A DNA stretch of 64,000 bases from Microbacterium ureisolvens (GTDB lineage Bacteria > Actinomycetota > Actinomycetes > Actinomycetales > Microbacteriaceae): contig NZ_JADIJE010000002.1 of assembly GCF_015278315.1 (NCBI RefSeq), positions 248,001-312,000 on the forward strand, read 5' to 3'. The number at the start of each line of letters is the position of its first letter. Position 1 is the stretch's first letter. Made by a program: the position numbers and the translations under genes. Shown in pieces: positions 25,196 through 33,155 of the stretch. Under the pieces are notes generated by a model. It did no database searches. It saw only the letters and a list, made by a program, of their open reading frames with translations, and was not told the origin of the DNA.

Positions 25196-26506
25196 CTACT
25201 GGTTCAGCACCACGTCCATCTCGGCGAAGAACTGCTCGACGGCCTGGTCGACAGTCAGCGTGCCGAAGTTCAGCTCCTCGGTCAGCTCGCGGAACTTCTC
25301 GTGCAGCGAGCCGTAGCCGACGATCGGCGCGGGCGGGGCGTCGCCGAGGCGGTCGGCGATCGACGCCTCGTAGTCGACGATGTCCTGGCTGACCGGGTCG
25401 AGGTCCGCGGCCTCCCGCGCCGTCGCCGACGCCGGCAGGCCGCGGTTGGTGCCGAAGATCTCGCCCGACTCCGGCGAGTTGATGAGGAAGTCGATGAGCG
25501 TCGCGGCCGCAGCCGGGTGCTCCGAGTTCGCGGCGATGGAGTACATCTGCGAGGCCTTCAGGTACAGATCCTTCGCGCCCTCCTCCGACAGCGGCGGAGC
25601 CTGCAGCGTGACCTCGTAGCCTTCGCCGAGGTTCGCGAGGTATCCCGCGAGGAAGTTGTCGGTCTGCGTATCGCTCGCGCCGAGGCCCGCGTCGAACGCG
25701 GTCATCGGCTGCACCTCGGCGACCCGCTGCTGCGGCACGAACTGCCCGGCCTCGCGCACCGCGGCGCCCTGCTCCCAGTACTCGGTGAGACGCTCCTCGT
25801 CGAAGCCGGGGTTGCCCTCGTCGTCGAAGAGCTCCTTGCCCTCGGCGCGCAGCTGCATCTCGAAGTTGACGAAGCGCGAGCTCGGGTCGACGCCGCCCCA
25901 CACGTCCGCCACGCCGGCCGCCTCGGCGGCGTCGCTGGTCTCGGCGACCCACTCGTAGTACTCGTCCCAGGTGCCGCCTGCGAACGGCTCGACGCCGATC
26001 TCGTCGAGGATCGTCGTGTTCATGAACATCGACCAGGCGTTCGTGGAGATCGGGACGGCCGTGGTGACGCCGTCGACCACGCCGGCGCCGAGCACGGACG
26101 GCTCGATCGGCTCCGTCTGGATGATGGTGCCGAGGTACGGCTCGAGGTCGAGCAGCGAGCCGCTCTGCGAGTATTGGCGGATGTAAGCGAGATCCATGGT
26201 CACGACGTCGGGAAGACCGCTGCCGCTCGCCTCGATCTGACGCTTCTCCCAGTAGTCGTTGGGCGAGAGGAACAGCACCGAGACGTCGATGTTCGGATGC
26301 TGCTCCTCGAAGACGTCGATCGCCTCGTTGTAGAGCTCGGCGCGCACGTCGTTGCCCCAGAAGGTGAAGTCGATCGACACCTCCTCGTCGGGGTCGAGCG
26401 TGGGTTCGGTGCTGGCCGGCGCCGATGAGGCGCACCCCGTCAGCACGAGGGCTGCCAGGGTCGTCCCCGTCATGCCCGCCATCAGCTTCCTGCTCCGGAA
26501 CTTCAT
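25196..26506 (-). CDS. sugar ABC transporter substrate-binding lipoprotein, no permeases nearby
   Basis: A 436-residue family 1 solute-binding protein with signal peptide and lipobox LTGC (Cys at about 24), and conserved FTFWGNDVRAELYNEAIDVFEEQHPNI. Start ATG 26506 has AGAGG before it. Unlike the transporter at 2.9-6.1 kb it has no permease genes on either side. It must work with permeases encoded elsewhere or be a remnant of a moved operon. Two control sites lie upstream: a LacI-type GGAAACGTTTTCTC (26535-26548) and the GntR-type site (26592-26608). The substrate is unknown; co-regulation suggests an apiose-containing sugar. Confidence 0.92.
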   Translation of the reverse strand: MKFRSRKLMAGMTGTTLAALVLTGCASSAPASTEPTLDPDEEVSIDFTFWGNDVRAELYNEAIDVFEEQHPNIDVSVLFLSPNDYWEKRQIEASGSGLPDVVTMDLAYIRQYSQSGSLLDLEPYLGTIIQTEPIEPSVLGAGVVDGVTTAVPISTNAWSMFMNTTILDEIGVEPFAGGTWDEYYEWVAETSDAAEAAGVADVWGGVDPSSRFVNFEMQLRAEGKELFDDEGNPGFDEERLTEYWEQGAAVREAGQFVPQQRVAEVQPMTAFDAGLGASDTQTDNFLAGYLANLGEGYEVTLQAPPLSEEGAKDLYLKASQMYSIAANSEHPAAAATLIDFLINSPESGEIFGTNRGLPASATAREAADLDPVSQDIVDYEASIADRLGDAPPAPIVGYGSLHEKFRELTEELNFGTLTVDQAVEQFFAEMDVVLNQ

Positions 26507-26534
26507 CGTTGATCGCCTCTCACCATCGAGCCAA

Positions 26535-26548
26535 GGAAACGTTTTCTC
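26535..26548. promoter_or_regulatory. LacI-type operator (GGAAACGTTTTCTC)
   Basis: The same 14 bases occur at 56178-56191 in front of the uronate operon, and a symmetric version, GGAAACGTTTCC, lies at 59949-59960 in front of a LacI gene. This suggests one regulon. Confidence 0.65.
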
Positions 26549-26591
26549 GCAAGACCGCGAGAAAGGCGACCTGCGTCGCCTGACGACAGTC

Positions 26592-26608
26592 TGACAAACC
26601 GGTTGACC
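26592..26608. promoter_or_regulatory. GntR-type operator in the lipoprotein/GntR divergent region
   Basis: TGACAAACCGGTTGACC, an exact 17-base match to 23270-23286. It sits 32-48 bases before the -10 of the GntR gene and 86 bases before the lipoprotein start, allowing autoregulation and control of both genes. Confidence 0.75.
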
Positions 26609-26639
26609 GAAAGCAATCCCGAATCCCGCCCGACTGCCG

Positions 26640-26645
26640 TAAGTT
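26640..26645 (+). promoter_or_regulatory. -10 box of a leaderless GntR gene
   Basis: TAAGTT ends 6 bases before ATG 26652, and no ribosome site is present. The same spacing recurs at 31988-31993 (TAGACT), 35339-35344 (TAGGCT), 37526-37531 (TAGGCT, 7 bases), 41817-41822 and 56894-56899 (both minus strand). Confidence 0.6.
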
Positions 26646-26651
26646 GTTCGC

Positions 26652-27389
26652 ATGCCCGCCTACCCCGACGACCGGTCCGCCGAGATCACCGCGGCGCTGG
26701 GCGCCCTGCCGAGCGGCACGCCGGTGTCGGAGGTCGCGCGGCGGCTGATGGATCTGTTCACCGGCGGCGACCTCGAAGCGGGCACCAGGCTGCCGCCCGA
26801 GCGGCAGCTCGCCGCGACGCTCGGCGTCGGCCGGTCCGCGGTGCGCGAGGCGCTGGCCGCGCTGGAGATCCTCGGCATCGTCGACGTCCGTCCGGGCTCG
26901 GGCACGTACCTGCGCGGCACCGCCAGCGAGCTGCTGCCGCAGACCCTGCGGTGGGGGCTGCTGATCGGCCAGAAGAACACCGCCGAGCTGCTGGAGCTGC
27001 GCTCGGGCCTCGAGATCTACGTCGCGCGGCTCGCCGCCGGCCGGGCCGCGGCATCCGATCGGCGTGCCCTCTCCGGATCTCTCGAACGCATGCGCGGCGG
27101 CGTGGGCGACCTCAAGGCGTTCGCGCGCGCCGACCTCGACTTCCACAACGCGCTGGCCGCCGCGGCCGGGAACGACACCCTCGTCGACCTGCTGCACGTC
27201 GTGCGCTCGCTGCTGCAGGTGTACGCCGACCGGGCCGTTCATGACGAGACCGAGGCGCGCACCGCCATCGACGAGCACGCCGCGGTCTTCCGCGCCATCG
27301 AGGCGGAGGACGAGGATGCCGCCGCCTCCGCGATGGCGACCCACATGGCGACAGCTTCGCAGCGACTGGCTGCCGAAGCCGCCCACTGA
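26652..27389 (+). CDS. GntR/FCD-family transcriptional regulator
   Basis: A 245-residue regulator. The winged helix-turn-helix is at about 22-90 (LPPERQLAATLGVGRSAVREALAALEILGIVDVRPGSGTYLRG). The C-terminal FCD domain has the metal/ligand-binding D and H residues in ADLDFHNALAAAAGN and DEHAAVFRAIEAED and the late H of MATHMATAS. FCD regulators sense sugar acids and other carboxylates. The repeated palindrome at 23270 and 26592 makes it the likely controller of the apiose operon, the orphan lipoprotein and itself. The gene appears leaderless. Confidence 0.92.
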   Translation: MPAYPDDRSAEITAALGALPSGTPVSEVARRLMDLFTGGDLEAGTRLPPERQLAATLGVGRSAVREALAALEILGIVDVRPGSGTYLRGTASELLPQTLRWGLLIGQKNTAELLELRSGLEIYVARLAAGRAAASDRRALSGSLERMRGGVGDLKAFARADLDFHNALAAAAGNDTLVDLLHVVRSLLQVYADRAVHDETEARTAIDEHAAVFRAIEAEDEDAAASAMATHMATASQRLAAEAAH

Positions 27390-27433
27390 CCCCCATCGTC
27401 CCGAGCAGGACGCACATCCGAGAAGGAGGCGCG

Positions 27434-28684
27434 ATGCCGCGCAACTGGGCAGGAACCTACGAGTACACGGCGCCCCGGATCGTCGACGCGACGTCGGTCG
27501 ACGACGTCCGGCGCGTGCTCGCGGAGCCGGGGCGGGTGCGCGCGCTGGGCACGCGGCACTCGTTCACCGATCTGCCCGACACCACGGGGACCCTCGTCGA
27601 CGTGACCGGGTTCGCCGCCGACTTCGAGCTCGACGAGTCCGCCCGCACCGTGACCGTGCCGGCCGGCATCCGCTACGGCGTGCTGGCCGTCTGGCTCGAC
27701 GATCGCGGCTGGGCCCTGCGCAACATGGGTTCGCTGCCGCACATCAACGTCGGCGGGGCCACGGCCACCGCCACGCACGGCTCGGGCGACCGCAATCCGG
27801 TGCTCTCGGCATCCGTGCGCGCCCTGCGCTACGTCGGGGCCGACGCCGAGGTGCACGAGGTGCGTCGCGGCGAACCCGACTTCGACGCGCTCGTCGTGGG
27901 TCTCGGCGCCTACGGCATCGTGGTCGCGCTCACTCTCGACATCGAGCCCGCCTTCCGCGTGCGGCAGGACATCTACACGGGCGTGACATGGGATGCCGCG
28001 CTCGCGCACTACGACGAGCTCACGTCCGCCGGGTACAGCGTGTCGGTGTTCTCGCGCTGGGAGGATCCGTCGGTCGGTTACGTCTGGATCAAGACGCGCC
28101 TCGACGCCGACGACGACGCGGTGCCCGACACGGTCCTCGACGGCGTGCGCGCGCTCACCGGCGACTCGCCGCTCGGCGTGGAGGACAACGTCACCGAGCT
28201 CGCCGGCGTCCCCGGGCCGTGGATGCTGCGACTGCCGCATTTCCGGCTCGACGCGCAGCCGTCGTTCGGCGATGAGATCCAGAGCGAGTACTTCGTCGAC
28301 CGGGCCGCCGCGCCGGCGGCGCTGAACGCGGTTCGGGCACTGGGCGACGGCATCCGGCCTCATCTCATCTGGACCGAGCTGCGCACCGCCGCCGCCGACG
28401 AGCTGTGGCTGAGCCCGGCCTATCGCCGCGACGTCGTGATCATCCACTTCACCTGGTACAACCACGCCGACGAGGTCGCCGCCGCCGTCGCCCGTATCGA
28501 GGCCGCGCTCGAGCCGTTCGGCGCGCGTCCGCACTGGGGCAAGCTGCACGGCTTCGAGCGCCCGGCGATGGAGAGGGTGCACCCGCGCCTGGCCGACGCG
28601 CGGGCGGTGTTCGAGCGACTCGACCCCGACGGGCGGTTCACCAACGCCCACCTCGAGAGGGTGGGCGTGCGCGAGCCGCGCTGA
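27434..28684 (+). CDS. FAD-linked alditol/sugar oxidase (AldO, xylitol oxidase type)
   Basis: A 416-residue flavoprotein with NWAGTYEY at the N-terminus and an FAD-binding domain in which GTRHSFTD provides the histidine (H at about 39) to which AldO-type enzymes bind FAD covalently. A C-terminal ALO domain ends with HWGKLHGF and DPDGRFTNAHLERV. The family oxidises alditols or sugar lactones with O2, giving H2O2. AGAAGGAGG lies 4 bases before ATG 27434. It follows the GntR gene by 44 bases and probably shares its control. Apiitol or a tetritol would be fitting substrates; that is inference. Confidence 0.87.
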   Translation: MPRNWAGTYEYTAPRIVDATSVDDVRRVLAEPGRVRALGTRHSFTDLPDTTGTLVDVTGFAADFELDESARTVTVPAGIRYGVLAVWLDDRGWALRNMGSLPHINVGGATATATHGSGDRNPVLSASVRALRYVGADAEVHEVRRGEPDFDALVVGLGAYGIVVALTLDIEPAFRVRQDIYTGVTWDAALAHYDELTSAGYSVSVFSRWEDPSVGYVWIKTRLDADDDAVPDTVLDGVRALTGDSPLGVEDNVTELAGVPGPWMLRLPHFRLDAQPSFGDEIQSEYFVDRAAAPAALNAVRALGDGIRPHLIWTELRTAAADELWLSPAYRRDVVIIHFTWYNHADEVAAAVARIEAALEPFGARPHWGKLHGFERPAMERVHPRLADARAVFERLDPDGRFTNAHLERVGVREPR

Positions 28685-28720
28685 GCTCGCAGCCGCGCAG
28701 GGTCTCGCCGGGCCCCGTCT

Positions 28721-28822
28721 CGCGAACCCACATCTTCTCTCGCGAACCCACATCGCGCGCGCCAACCCACATCGGCGAGGTCCCCGATACGGGTGGGTTC
28801 GCGCGGAATGTGTGGGTTGGCG
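28721..28822. repeat. palindromic repeat cluster, family C, left copy
   Basis: Three direct copies of CGCGAACCCACAT / CGCCAACCCACAT (28721, 28741, 28760) are followed by two inverted copies, GTGGGTTCGCGC (28793) and TGTGGGTTGGCG (28811). The cluster ends 15 bases from the stop of the AbiEi/DUF559-type gene. Related sequence lies on that gene's other side (29945-30024). Confidence 0.85.
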
Positions 28823-28837
28823 GGGATCCCCGAGGCC

Positions 28838-29821
28838 TCAGCGCCGCGGCGCGATGTGGAAGTCCGCCAACCGGCGGCGGAGTGCCTCGGCTGACGTGAT
28901 GTGCGGCGATCCCCACCGGACGAATGATCGACCACTGTGCCCACGGATCCAGTCCTCCCGCTCCTTCTCGCGGATGAACACCTCGCGGCTGGTCCGGCCG
29001 CGAAGCATCGCGGGGTCGGAGTACTTCCCCTCGCCGTCGAACTCGCCCCACGCGTCGACGTCGTCTAGACCGAAGTCGATCTCGTACCTCCTGCCGCCGG
29101 GGCCCTCGAACGGAACCTGCAGCCGAGGAGCCGCGAAGCCCAGATCGTCGAGGTAGAGCCGGCTCACGCTCTCACCCGGCAGGTGCGCGCGCCCGTCGGC
29201 GAAGGCGGCGACCCATCGCGCCTGACGGATACCGCGACGCCCCGAGGACCGGGCGATCCGCGCCAGCAGCTCCTGACGCCATTGTTCCGCCACGATGAGC
29301 GAGTACGAGCGCTCGGCCTCGCTCCACGCGACGAGGCGCAGGGCGGCGTCGGCGGCCGCGACGGCGGTCTCGCGCGGTGTGGTCCGTATGAGGTCGTAGA
29401 CCGTGCGCTGGAGAGTCGTGCAGGGGATGCCGCCGACCTGGGTGCGGTCGACGCGTGCGACTTCGACCTCATGACGCAGGACCAGTCCCGGGGCCGACAC
29501 CACTCCTCGCGTGCGCGGCCCGCTCACATGCACCCCGCGGGGACGCCGACGATACAGCGGCAGCCCATGCAGCACGGCGGCGGACTCGTGTGACGCAACG
29601 ACATCGCCTCCGCGCCGCGCCGGTTCCACGGCGAGGACTTCGAGCAGGTGCTGATCCTCCGGCCGCATGGCCGACCAGTCGTCTGCGCGGACGTACCGCC
29701 CGCGGTGGAGTCGCCGAAGCTCCCCTTGCCGCACGCCACGGCGAAGGGCCTGCGGATCTCGTCCGAGGCGCTCGAGCGATGCAGGGCTGTGGATGAGCGC
29801 GCGGGCGGCTTCGGCATCCAT
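28838..29821 (-). CDS. AbiEi-like wHTH plus DUF559/Vsr-like nuclease-domain protein
   Basis: A 327-residue protein. The N-terminal part (around 10-60, RLGRDPQALRRGVRQGELRRLHRGRYV) is the winged-helix domain found in AbiEi antitoxins. The C-terminal part has a PD-(D/E)xK-like core: E in RRYEIDFGL, then WGEFDGEGKY with E, E and K. No toxin partner (AbiEii-type nucleotidyltransferase) lies beside it. ATG 29821 is used with AGAGGA upstream. The gene is bracketed by family C palindromes that match each other. Such proteins are common in actinobacteria with no settled function; a nuclease linked to the repeats is an inference. Confidence 0.82.
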   Translation of the reverse strand: MDAEAARALIHSPASLERLGRDPQALRRGVRQGELRRLHRGRYVRADDWSAMRPEDQHLLEVLAVEPARRGGDVVASHESAAVLHGLPLYRRRPRGVHVSGPRTRGVVSAPGLVLRHEVEVARVDRTQVGGIPCTTLQRTVYDLIRTTPRETAVAAADAALRLVAWSEAERSYSLIVAEQWRQELLARIARSSGRRGIRQARWVAAFADGRAHLPGESVSRLYLDDLGFAAPRLQVPFEGPGGRRYEIDFGLDDVDAWGEFDGEGKYSDPAMLRGRTSREVFIREKEREDWIRGHSGRSFVRWGSPHITSAEALRRRLADFHIAPRR

Positions 29822-29944
29822 CCCCGCATCCTCTTCCGCCCGCCGAACCGTCTCGACGGCCGGAAGTCGTGATGTGGAACTTTCGCGCTCGCAGCCCGCT
29901 GTGGAGAAGTCGCCGCGCCGCCCCGGCGCCCTGGCCCCGTTGCC

Positions 29945-30024
29945 CACCCCACATCGACCGCGCCAACCCACACCCGCTTACCGGCTGGAGCGTGTGGGTT
30001 CGCGCCGGGAGTGTGGGTTCGGCG
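29945..30024. repeat. palindromic repeat cluster, family C, right copy
   Basis: CACCCCACATCG (29945) and CGCCAACCCACAC (29961) are followed by inverted GTGTGGGTTCGCGC (29992) and GTGTGGGTTCGGCG (30011). These are the same arms as at 28721-28822. The copy lies 123 bases before the start of the AbiEi/DUF559-type gene. The rest of the 251-base gap to the MFS gene shows nothing else. Confidence 0.85.
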
Positions 30025-30072
30025 GGGGCGAGGGGCAGCAGACGCCTCGGGACGAAGCGGTTGAGCGCGGGG

Positions 30073-31428
30073 TCAGCTGGCGCGGGCGCGCGAGCGCAGC
30101 TCGTCGTCGTCCGGCAGCACGCGGATGGGCGTGGTGCCGGCGACCTCGTCGCTGAACTCCTCGGGTGCGATCACCGTGAGGGGCCGCGTCTCCTCCAGGG
30201 TGAGGCGGAACCGCTTGCGCTCGTGGCGGTGCAGGCGCCCCGACACGAGCAGCCACGTGCCGCCGATCGCGAAGGCGACGAACGCGGCGACGGCGCCGAC
30301 GAGGATCGCCATGCGCGGGCCGAACTCAGCGGCGACCCAGCCGACGATGGGCGCGCCGATCGGGGTGCCGCCCATGAGGATCGCCATGTACAGCGCCAGC
30401 ACGCGACCGCGCAGCACGGGATCGGTCGTGGTCTGCACGTAACCGTTCGCCGTGGTCATCATCGTGACGACCGCGAAGCCCGTGAACATGAGGGTGATCG
30501 CGTAGAGCCAGTAGGTCGGCATGAAGGCGGAGACCACGGCGGCGGCGCCGAACATCGCAGTGCCGATGATGAGGACGCGAAGGCGCGCGCGGTCACGGCG
30601 GGCGGCCAGCAGCGCGCCGGCGACGGAGCCGATCGCGAGGATCGAGCTCAGCAGGCCGAACCCGTCGGCCTCCTTGCCGAACTCGACGGCCATCGTCGAG
30701 GCGAGGATGGGGAAGTTCATCCCGAACGCGCCGATGAGGAACACCATCGCGCACGTCACGATGAGATCGGGTCGGCCGGCCACGTACCGGAAGCCGTCGG
30801 CGAGCCGCGACGACTGCGGCGCCTTCACGCGGGGGATGAGCTCGTGCGTGCGGATGAGAAGGAGGGCCGCCAGCATCGCGAGGAACGTCACGCCGTTCGC
30901 GACGAAGACCCAGCCGGTGCCCACCGCGACGATGACGATGCCGGCGACGGCGGGGCCGATCATGCGCGCGCCGTTGAACGAGGCGGCGTTGAGCGCGACG
31001 GCGTTCGACGCGTTCTCGCGGGCGACGAGGTCGGACACGAACGCCTGACGCGCGGGGTTGTCGAACGCCGCGACGACGCCGAGCGCGAGGGCGAAAAGAT
31101 ACATGATCGGCAGCGTCATCGCGCCGGCGAAGATCAGCACGCCGATCGCGACGCCGAGCAGGAGCAGCAGGCTCTGGGTCAGGAGCAGGAGCTTGCGGCG
31201 GTCGAAGCGGTCCGCGACGAGACCGGTGACCCCGACCAGCAGCAGGGGCGGGGCGAACTGCAGCGCCATCGTGACGCCCATCGCGGCGGCGTCGTTGTCG
31301 GTGAGCTCGGTGAGCACCACCCAGCTGATGGCGGTGGCCTGCATCCAGGCGCCGATGTTCGACACCAGCGCGCCGATGAACCACACCCGGTAGTTGAACG
31401 CGGAGAAGGACCGGAACATCGCGCTCAT
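30073..31428 (-). CDS. MFS transporter (multidrug-efflux-like, enterobactin-exporter type)
   Basis: A 451-residue inner-membrane protein with 12 predicted membrane segments. The N-terminus FRSFSAFNYRVWFIGALVSNIGAWMQATA is typical of the MFS_3/EntS-like exporters, and VADRFDRRKLLLL is the motif-A loop between helices 2 and 3. About 45 polar residues end the protein (from RLHRHERKRFRLT). ATG 31428 overlaps the MarR stop (ATGA), so the two form a regulator-exporter pair. The substrate is unknown. Confidence 0.9.
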   Translation of the reverse strand: MSAMFRSFSAFNYRVWFIGALVSNIGAWMQATAISWVVLTELTDNDAAAMGVTMALQFAPPLLLVGVTGLVADRFDRRKLLLLTQSLLLLLGVAIGVLIFAGAMTLPIMYLFALALGVVAAFDNPARQAFVSDLVARENASNAVALNAASFNGARMIGPAVAGIVIVAVGTGWVFVANGVTFLAMLAALLLIRTHELIPRVKAPQSSRLADGFRYVAGRPDLIVTCAMVFLIGAFGMNFPILASTMAVEFGKEADGFGLLSSILAIGSVAGALLAARRDRARLRVLIIGTAMFGAAAVVSAFMPTYWLYAITLMFTGFAVVTMMTTANGYVQTTTDPVLRGRVLALYMAILMGGTPIGAPIVGWVAAEFGPRMAILVGAVAAFVAFAIGGTWLLVSGRLHRHERKRFRLTLEETRPLTVIAPEEFSDEVAGTTPIRVLPDDDELRSRARAS

Positions 31429-31898
31429 CGGGCGGCCATCCTCTCCATGATCTCGGTGGCGCGCGCGAGGGTGGCGCGCTCCTTGGGGGTGAGCCCGGCC
31501 AGCGCCGCCTCGACCCAGGCGTCGCGTCGCCGGGCCGTCTCGTCGACGATCGAGCGGCCGGCATCGGTCAGCGAGATGACGACCTTGCGTCCGTCCTTCT
31601 CGTCGGCCGAGCGGGTGATCCAGCCGGACTCCTGCAGGCAGTTGACCGTGCGGTTCATCGACGGCGCCGAGACGCGCTCGCGGTCGGCCAGCTCGCCGAG
31701 GGTGTGGGGGCCGTGGGTCCACAGCCCCGCCAGCACCGCGAACTGCCCGTCGCTCATCGAGTCGACGGCGCGCTGCGTGCGCATGCGGCGGGCGAGACGG
31801 AACGTCGCGATCCGAAGCCGCGAGGCGGCCACGGAGAGGTCGGGCTGATCCGCCGCCTCTGCGGCGGGGTCTGTCGTCTGCGTTCCGTGGCTGCTCAT
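31425..31898 (-). CDS. MarR-family transcriptional regulator
   Basis: A 157-residue regulator. The winged helix-turn-helix is in the middle (TLGELADRERVSAPSMNRTVNCLQESGWITRSADEKDGRKVVISLT, around 68-112) with flanking dimerisation helices. It is co-transcribed with and presumably represses the downstream exporter gene. The promoter at 31907-31932 holds an inverted repeat that could be its own operator, and TAGGCT (31909-31914 on the minus strand) lies 10 bases before ATG, leaving almost no leader. Confidence 0.9.
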   Translation of the reverse strand: MSSHGTQTTDPAAEAADQPDLSVAASRLRIATFRLARRMRTQRAVDSMSDGQFAVLAGLWTHGPHTLGELADRERVSAPSMNRTVNCLQESGWITRSADEKDGRKVVISLTDAGRSIVDETARRRDAWVEAALAGLTPKERATLARATEIMERMAAR

Positions 31899-31906
31899 CC
31901 GATTCT

Positions 31907-31932
31907 TTAGCCTAGCTCATTAGTCTTGCTAA
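31907..31932. promoter_or_regulatory. candidate MarR operator
   Basis: TTAGC (31907-31911) and GCTAA (31928-31932) form an inverted repeat around an AT-rich stretch that overlaps the -10 of the MarR-MFS unit. AT-rich sequence is rare in this window, which supports a regulatory role. Confidence 0.5.
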
Positions 31933-31999
31933 GGAAAACCGGATGCCGCGACCCGGGCCGGTTCATCGCGCCCCACTCGCCGCGCCCTAGACTCGCCGC

Positions 32000-32851
32000 A
32001 TGCCCGAGTTCCTCGATGCGCACGGCATCACGATCTTCTTCGACGTGCATCCGGCGAAGACCGACCCGCGGGCTGTCGTGCAGCTGCTGCACGGGGTGGG
32101 CGAACACGCCGGGCGGTACGCCACGCTCATCGAGGCTCTCACGACCCATGGCTACATCGTGTGGGCGGCGGACCACCGGGGCCACGGCCGCACCGGCATG
32201 ACGCAGCACAAGGGCGACGTCGCGCTGCTCGGCCACCTCGGGCCCGGTGGATTGCGTGCTGCGCTGGCGACGATGTGGCAATTCACGCAGCAGATCCGCG
32301 CCGAGAACCCCGGGCTGCCGCTGGTGCTGCTCGGGCACTCCGGCGGGTCGGTCCTCGCCCAGATGCTCGTGAACGAGCACGCCGACGCCTACGACGGACT
32401 GGTTCTCACCGGGTCCGCGCTGCGCATGCCGGGCTCGATCCACACCAGCGGACTGAACAAGCCGTGGGCCGGTCCCGACGCGATGGGTACCGAGTGGCTC
32501 TCGAGCGATCTCGCGGTCGGACGCGCCTTCCTCGACGATCCGCTCACCACGAGCGAGGACCCCATCAAGCTGATCGGCGTACTCGACTCGCTGCGCATGT
32601 ACGGGCTGCCTCGCAAGAACCTCGGCCGCGACATCCCGACCCTCCTGATGGTCGGGCGCGACGACACCGTGGGCGGCCCGCGCAGCGTGCATCGGCTCGC
32701 CGACGCCTATCGCACCCGATCCGGTTTCACCGACGTGACGACGCTCGTGTATCCGGGCGCACGCCACGAGATCTTCAACGAGGTCATGCAGGCCGACGTC
32801 CGCGGCGACCTGCTCGCGTGGCTCGACCAGCGCATGCCCGCCCGCAGCTGA
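32000..32851 (+). CDS. alpha/beta hydrolase, monoacylglycerol lipase-like
   Basis: A 283-residue serine hydrolase without signal peptide. The nucleophile elbow is GHSGGS (Ser at about 116), the acid is D in VGRDDTVGG, and the base is H in ARHEIFNE. HGVGEHAGRY and ADHRGHGRTG are the family's oxyanion-hole and strand motifs (Hydrolase_4, lysophospholipase/monoglyceride lipase type). The gene appears leaderless: TAGACT ends 6 bases before ATG 32000. It stands alone, divergent from MarR-MFS. Confidence 0.88.
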   Translation: MPEFLDAHGITIFFDVHPAKTDPRAVVQLLHGVGEHAGRYATLIEALTTHGYIVWAADHRGHGRTGMTQHKGDVALLGHLGPGGLRAALATMWQFTQQIRAENPGLPLVLLGHSGGSVLAQMLVNEHADAYDGLVLTGSALRMPGSIHTSGLNKPWAGPDAMGTEWLSSDLAVGRAFLDDPLTTSEDPIKLIGVLDSLRMYGLPRKNLGRDIPTLLMVGRDDTVGGPRSVHRLADAYRTRSGFTDVTTLVYPGARHEIFNEVMQADVRGDLLAWLDQRMPARS

Positions 32852-32995
32852 CGCCGGCTCTCGATCTCGCGCCCGGAGTGGCCGGGGGCCGGGGGCCGCG
32901 GCCCGGGGACCGCGTGAACAGGGGCGGCGGTCAGGATCGGTGGTCGTGGCTGCGCCTGCGCCCGCACGGCATGGGCGGACGTGAGCCGATTGCTC

Positions 32996-33056
32996 ATTGA
33001 CGCCGCGGGCGTCGTGGGACATCCTGGCCCCAGCAAGCATTGTGGGAGCGCTCCCA
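32996..33056 (+). promoter_or_regulatory. promoter and CelR/CebR box of the GH6 cellulase
   Basis: The 304-base gap before the cellulase gene holds a possible -35 TTGACG (32996-33001), a weak -10 CATCCT (33020-33025), and TGGGAGCGCTCCCA (33043-33056). The last is a perfect 14-base palindrome and the known operator of CelR/CebR, the LacI-type cellobiose-responsive repressor of actinobacteria. No CelR gene is in the window. Nothing else is evident in 32852-32995. Confidence 0.8.
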
Positions 33057-33155
33057 CGCTCTTCCGAAGGCGGAATCACGCCGCCCCAGGCACGCACGAC
33101 GCTGCTCCCCGGGCGAAGACGCCCGGCGGTCGACGACGACCAACGGAGAATCCCC

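Noticed and set aside
23319..26435. A 1038-codon frame extending the barrel protein into the lipoprotein gene
   Set aside because: The upstream half is an out-of-frame reading of the lipoprotein and crosses a terminator hairpin.
28838..29821. Complete AbiE toxin-antitoxin system
   Set aside because: Only the AbiEi-like winged helix is present; no AbiEii nucleotidyltransferase toxin gene lies on either side.
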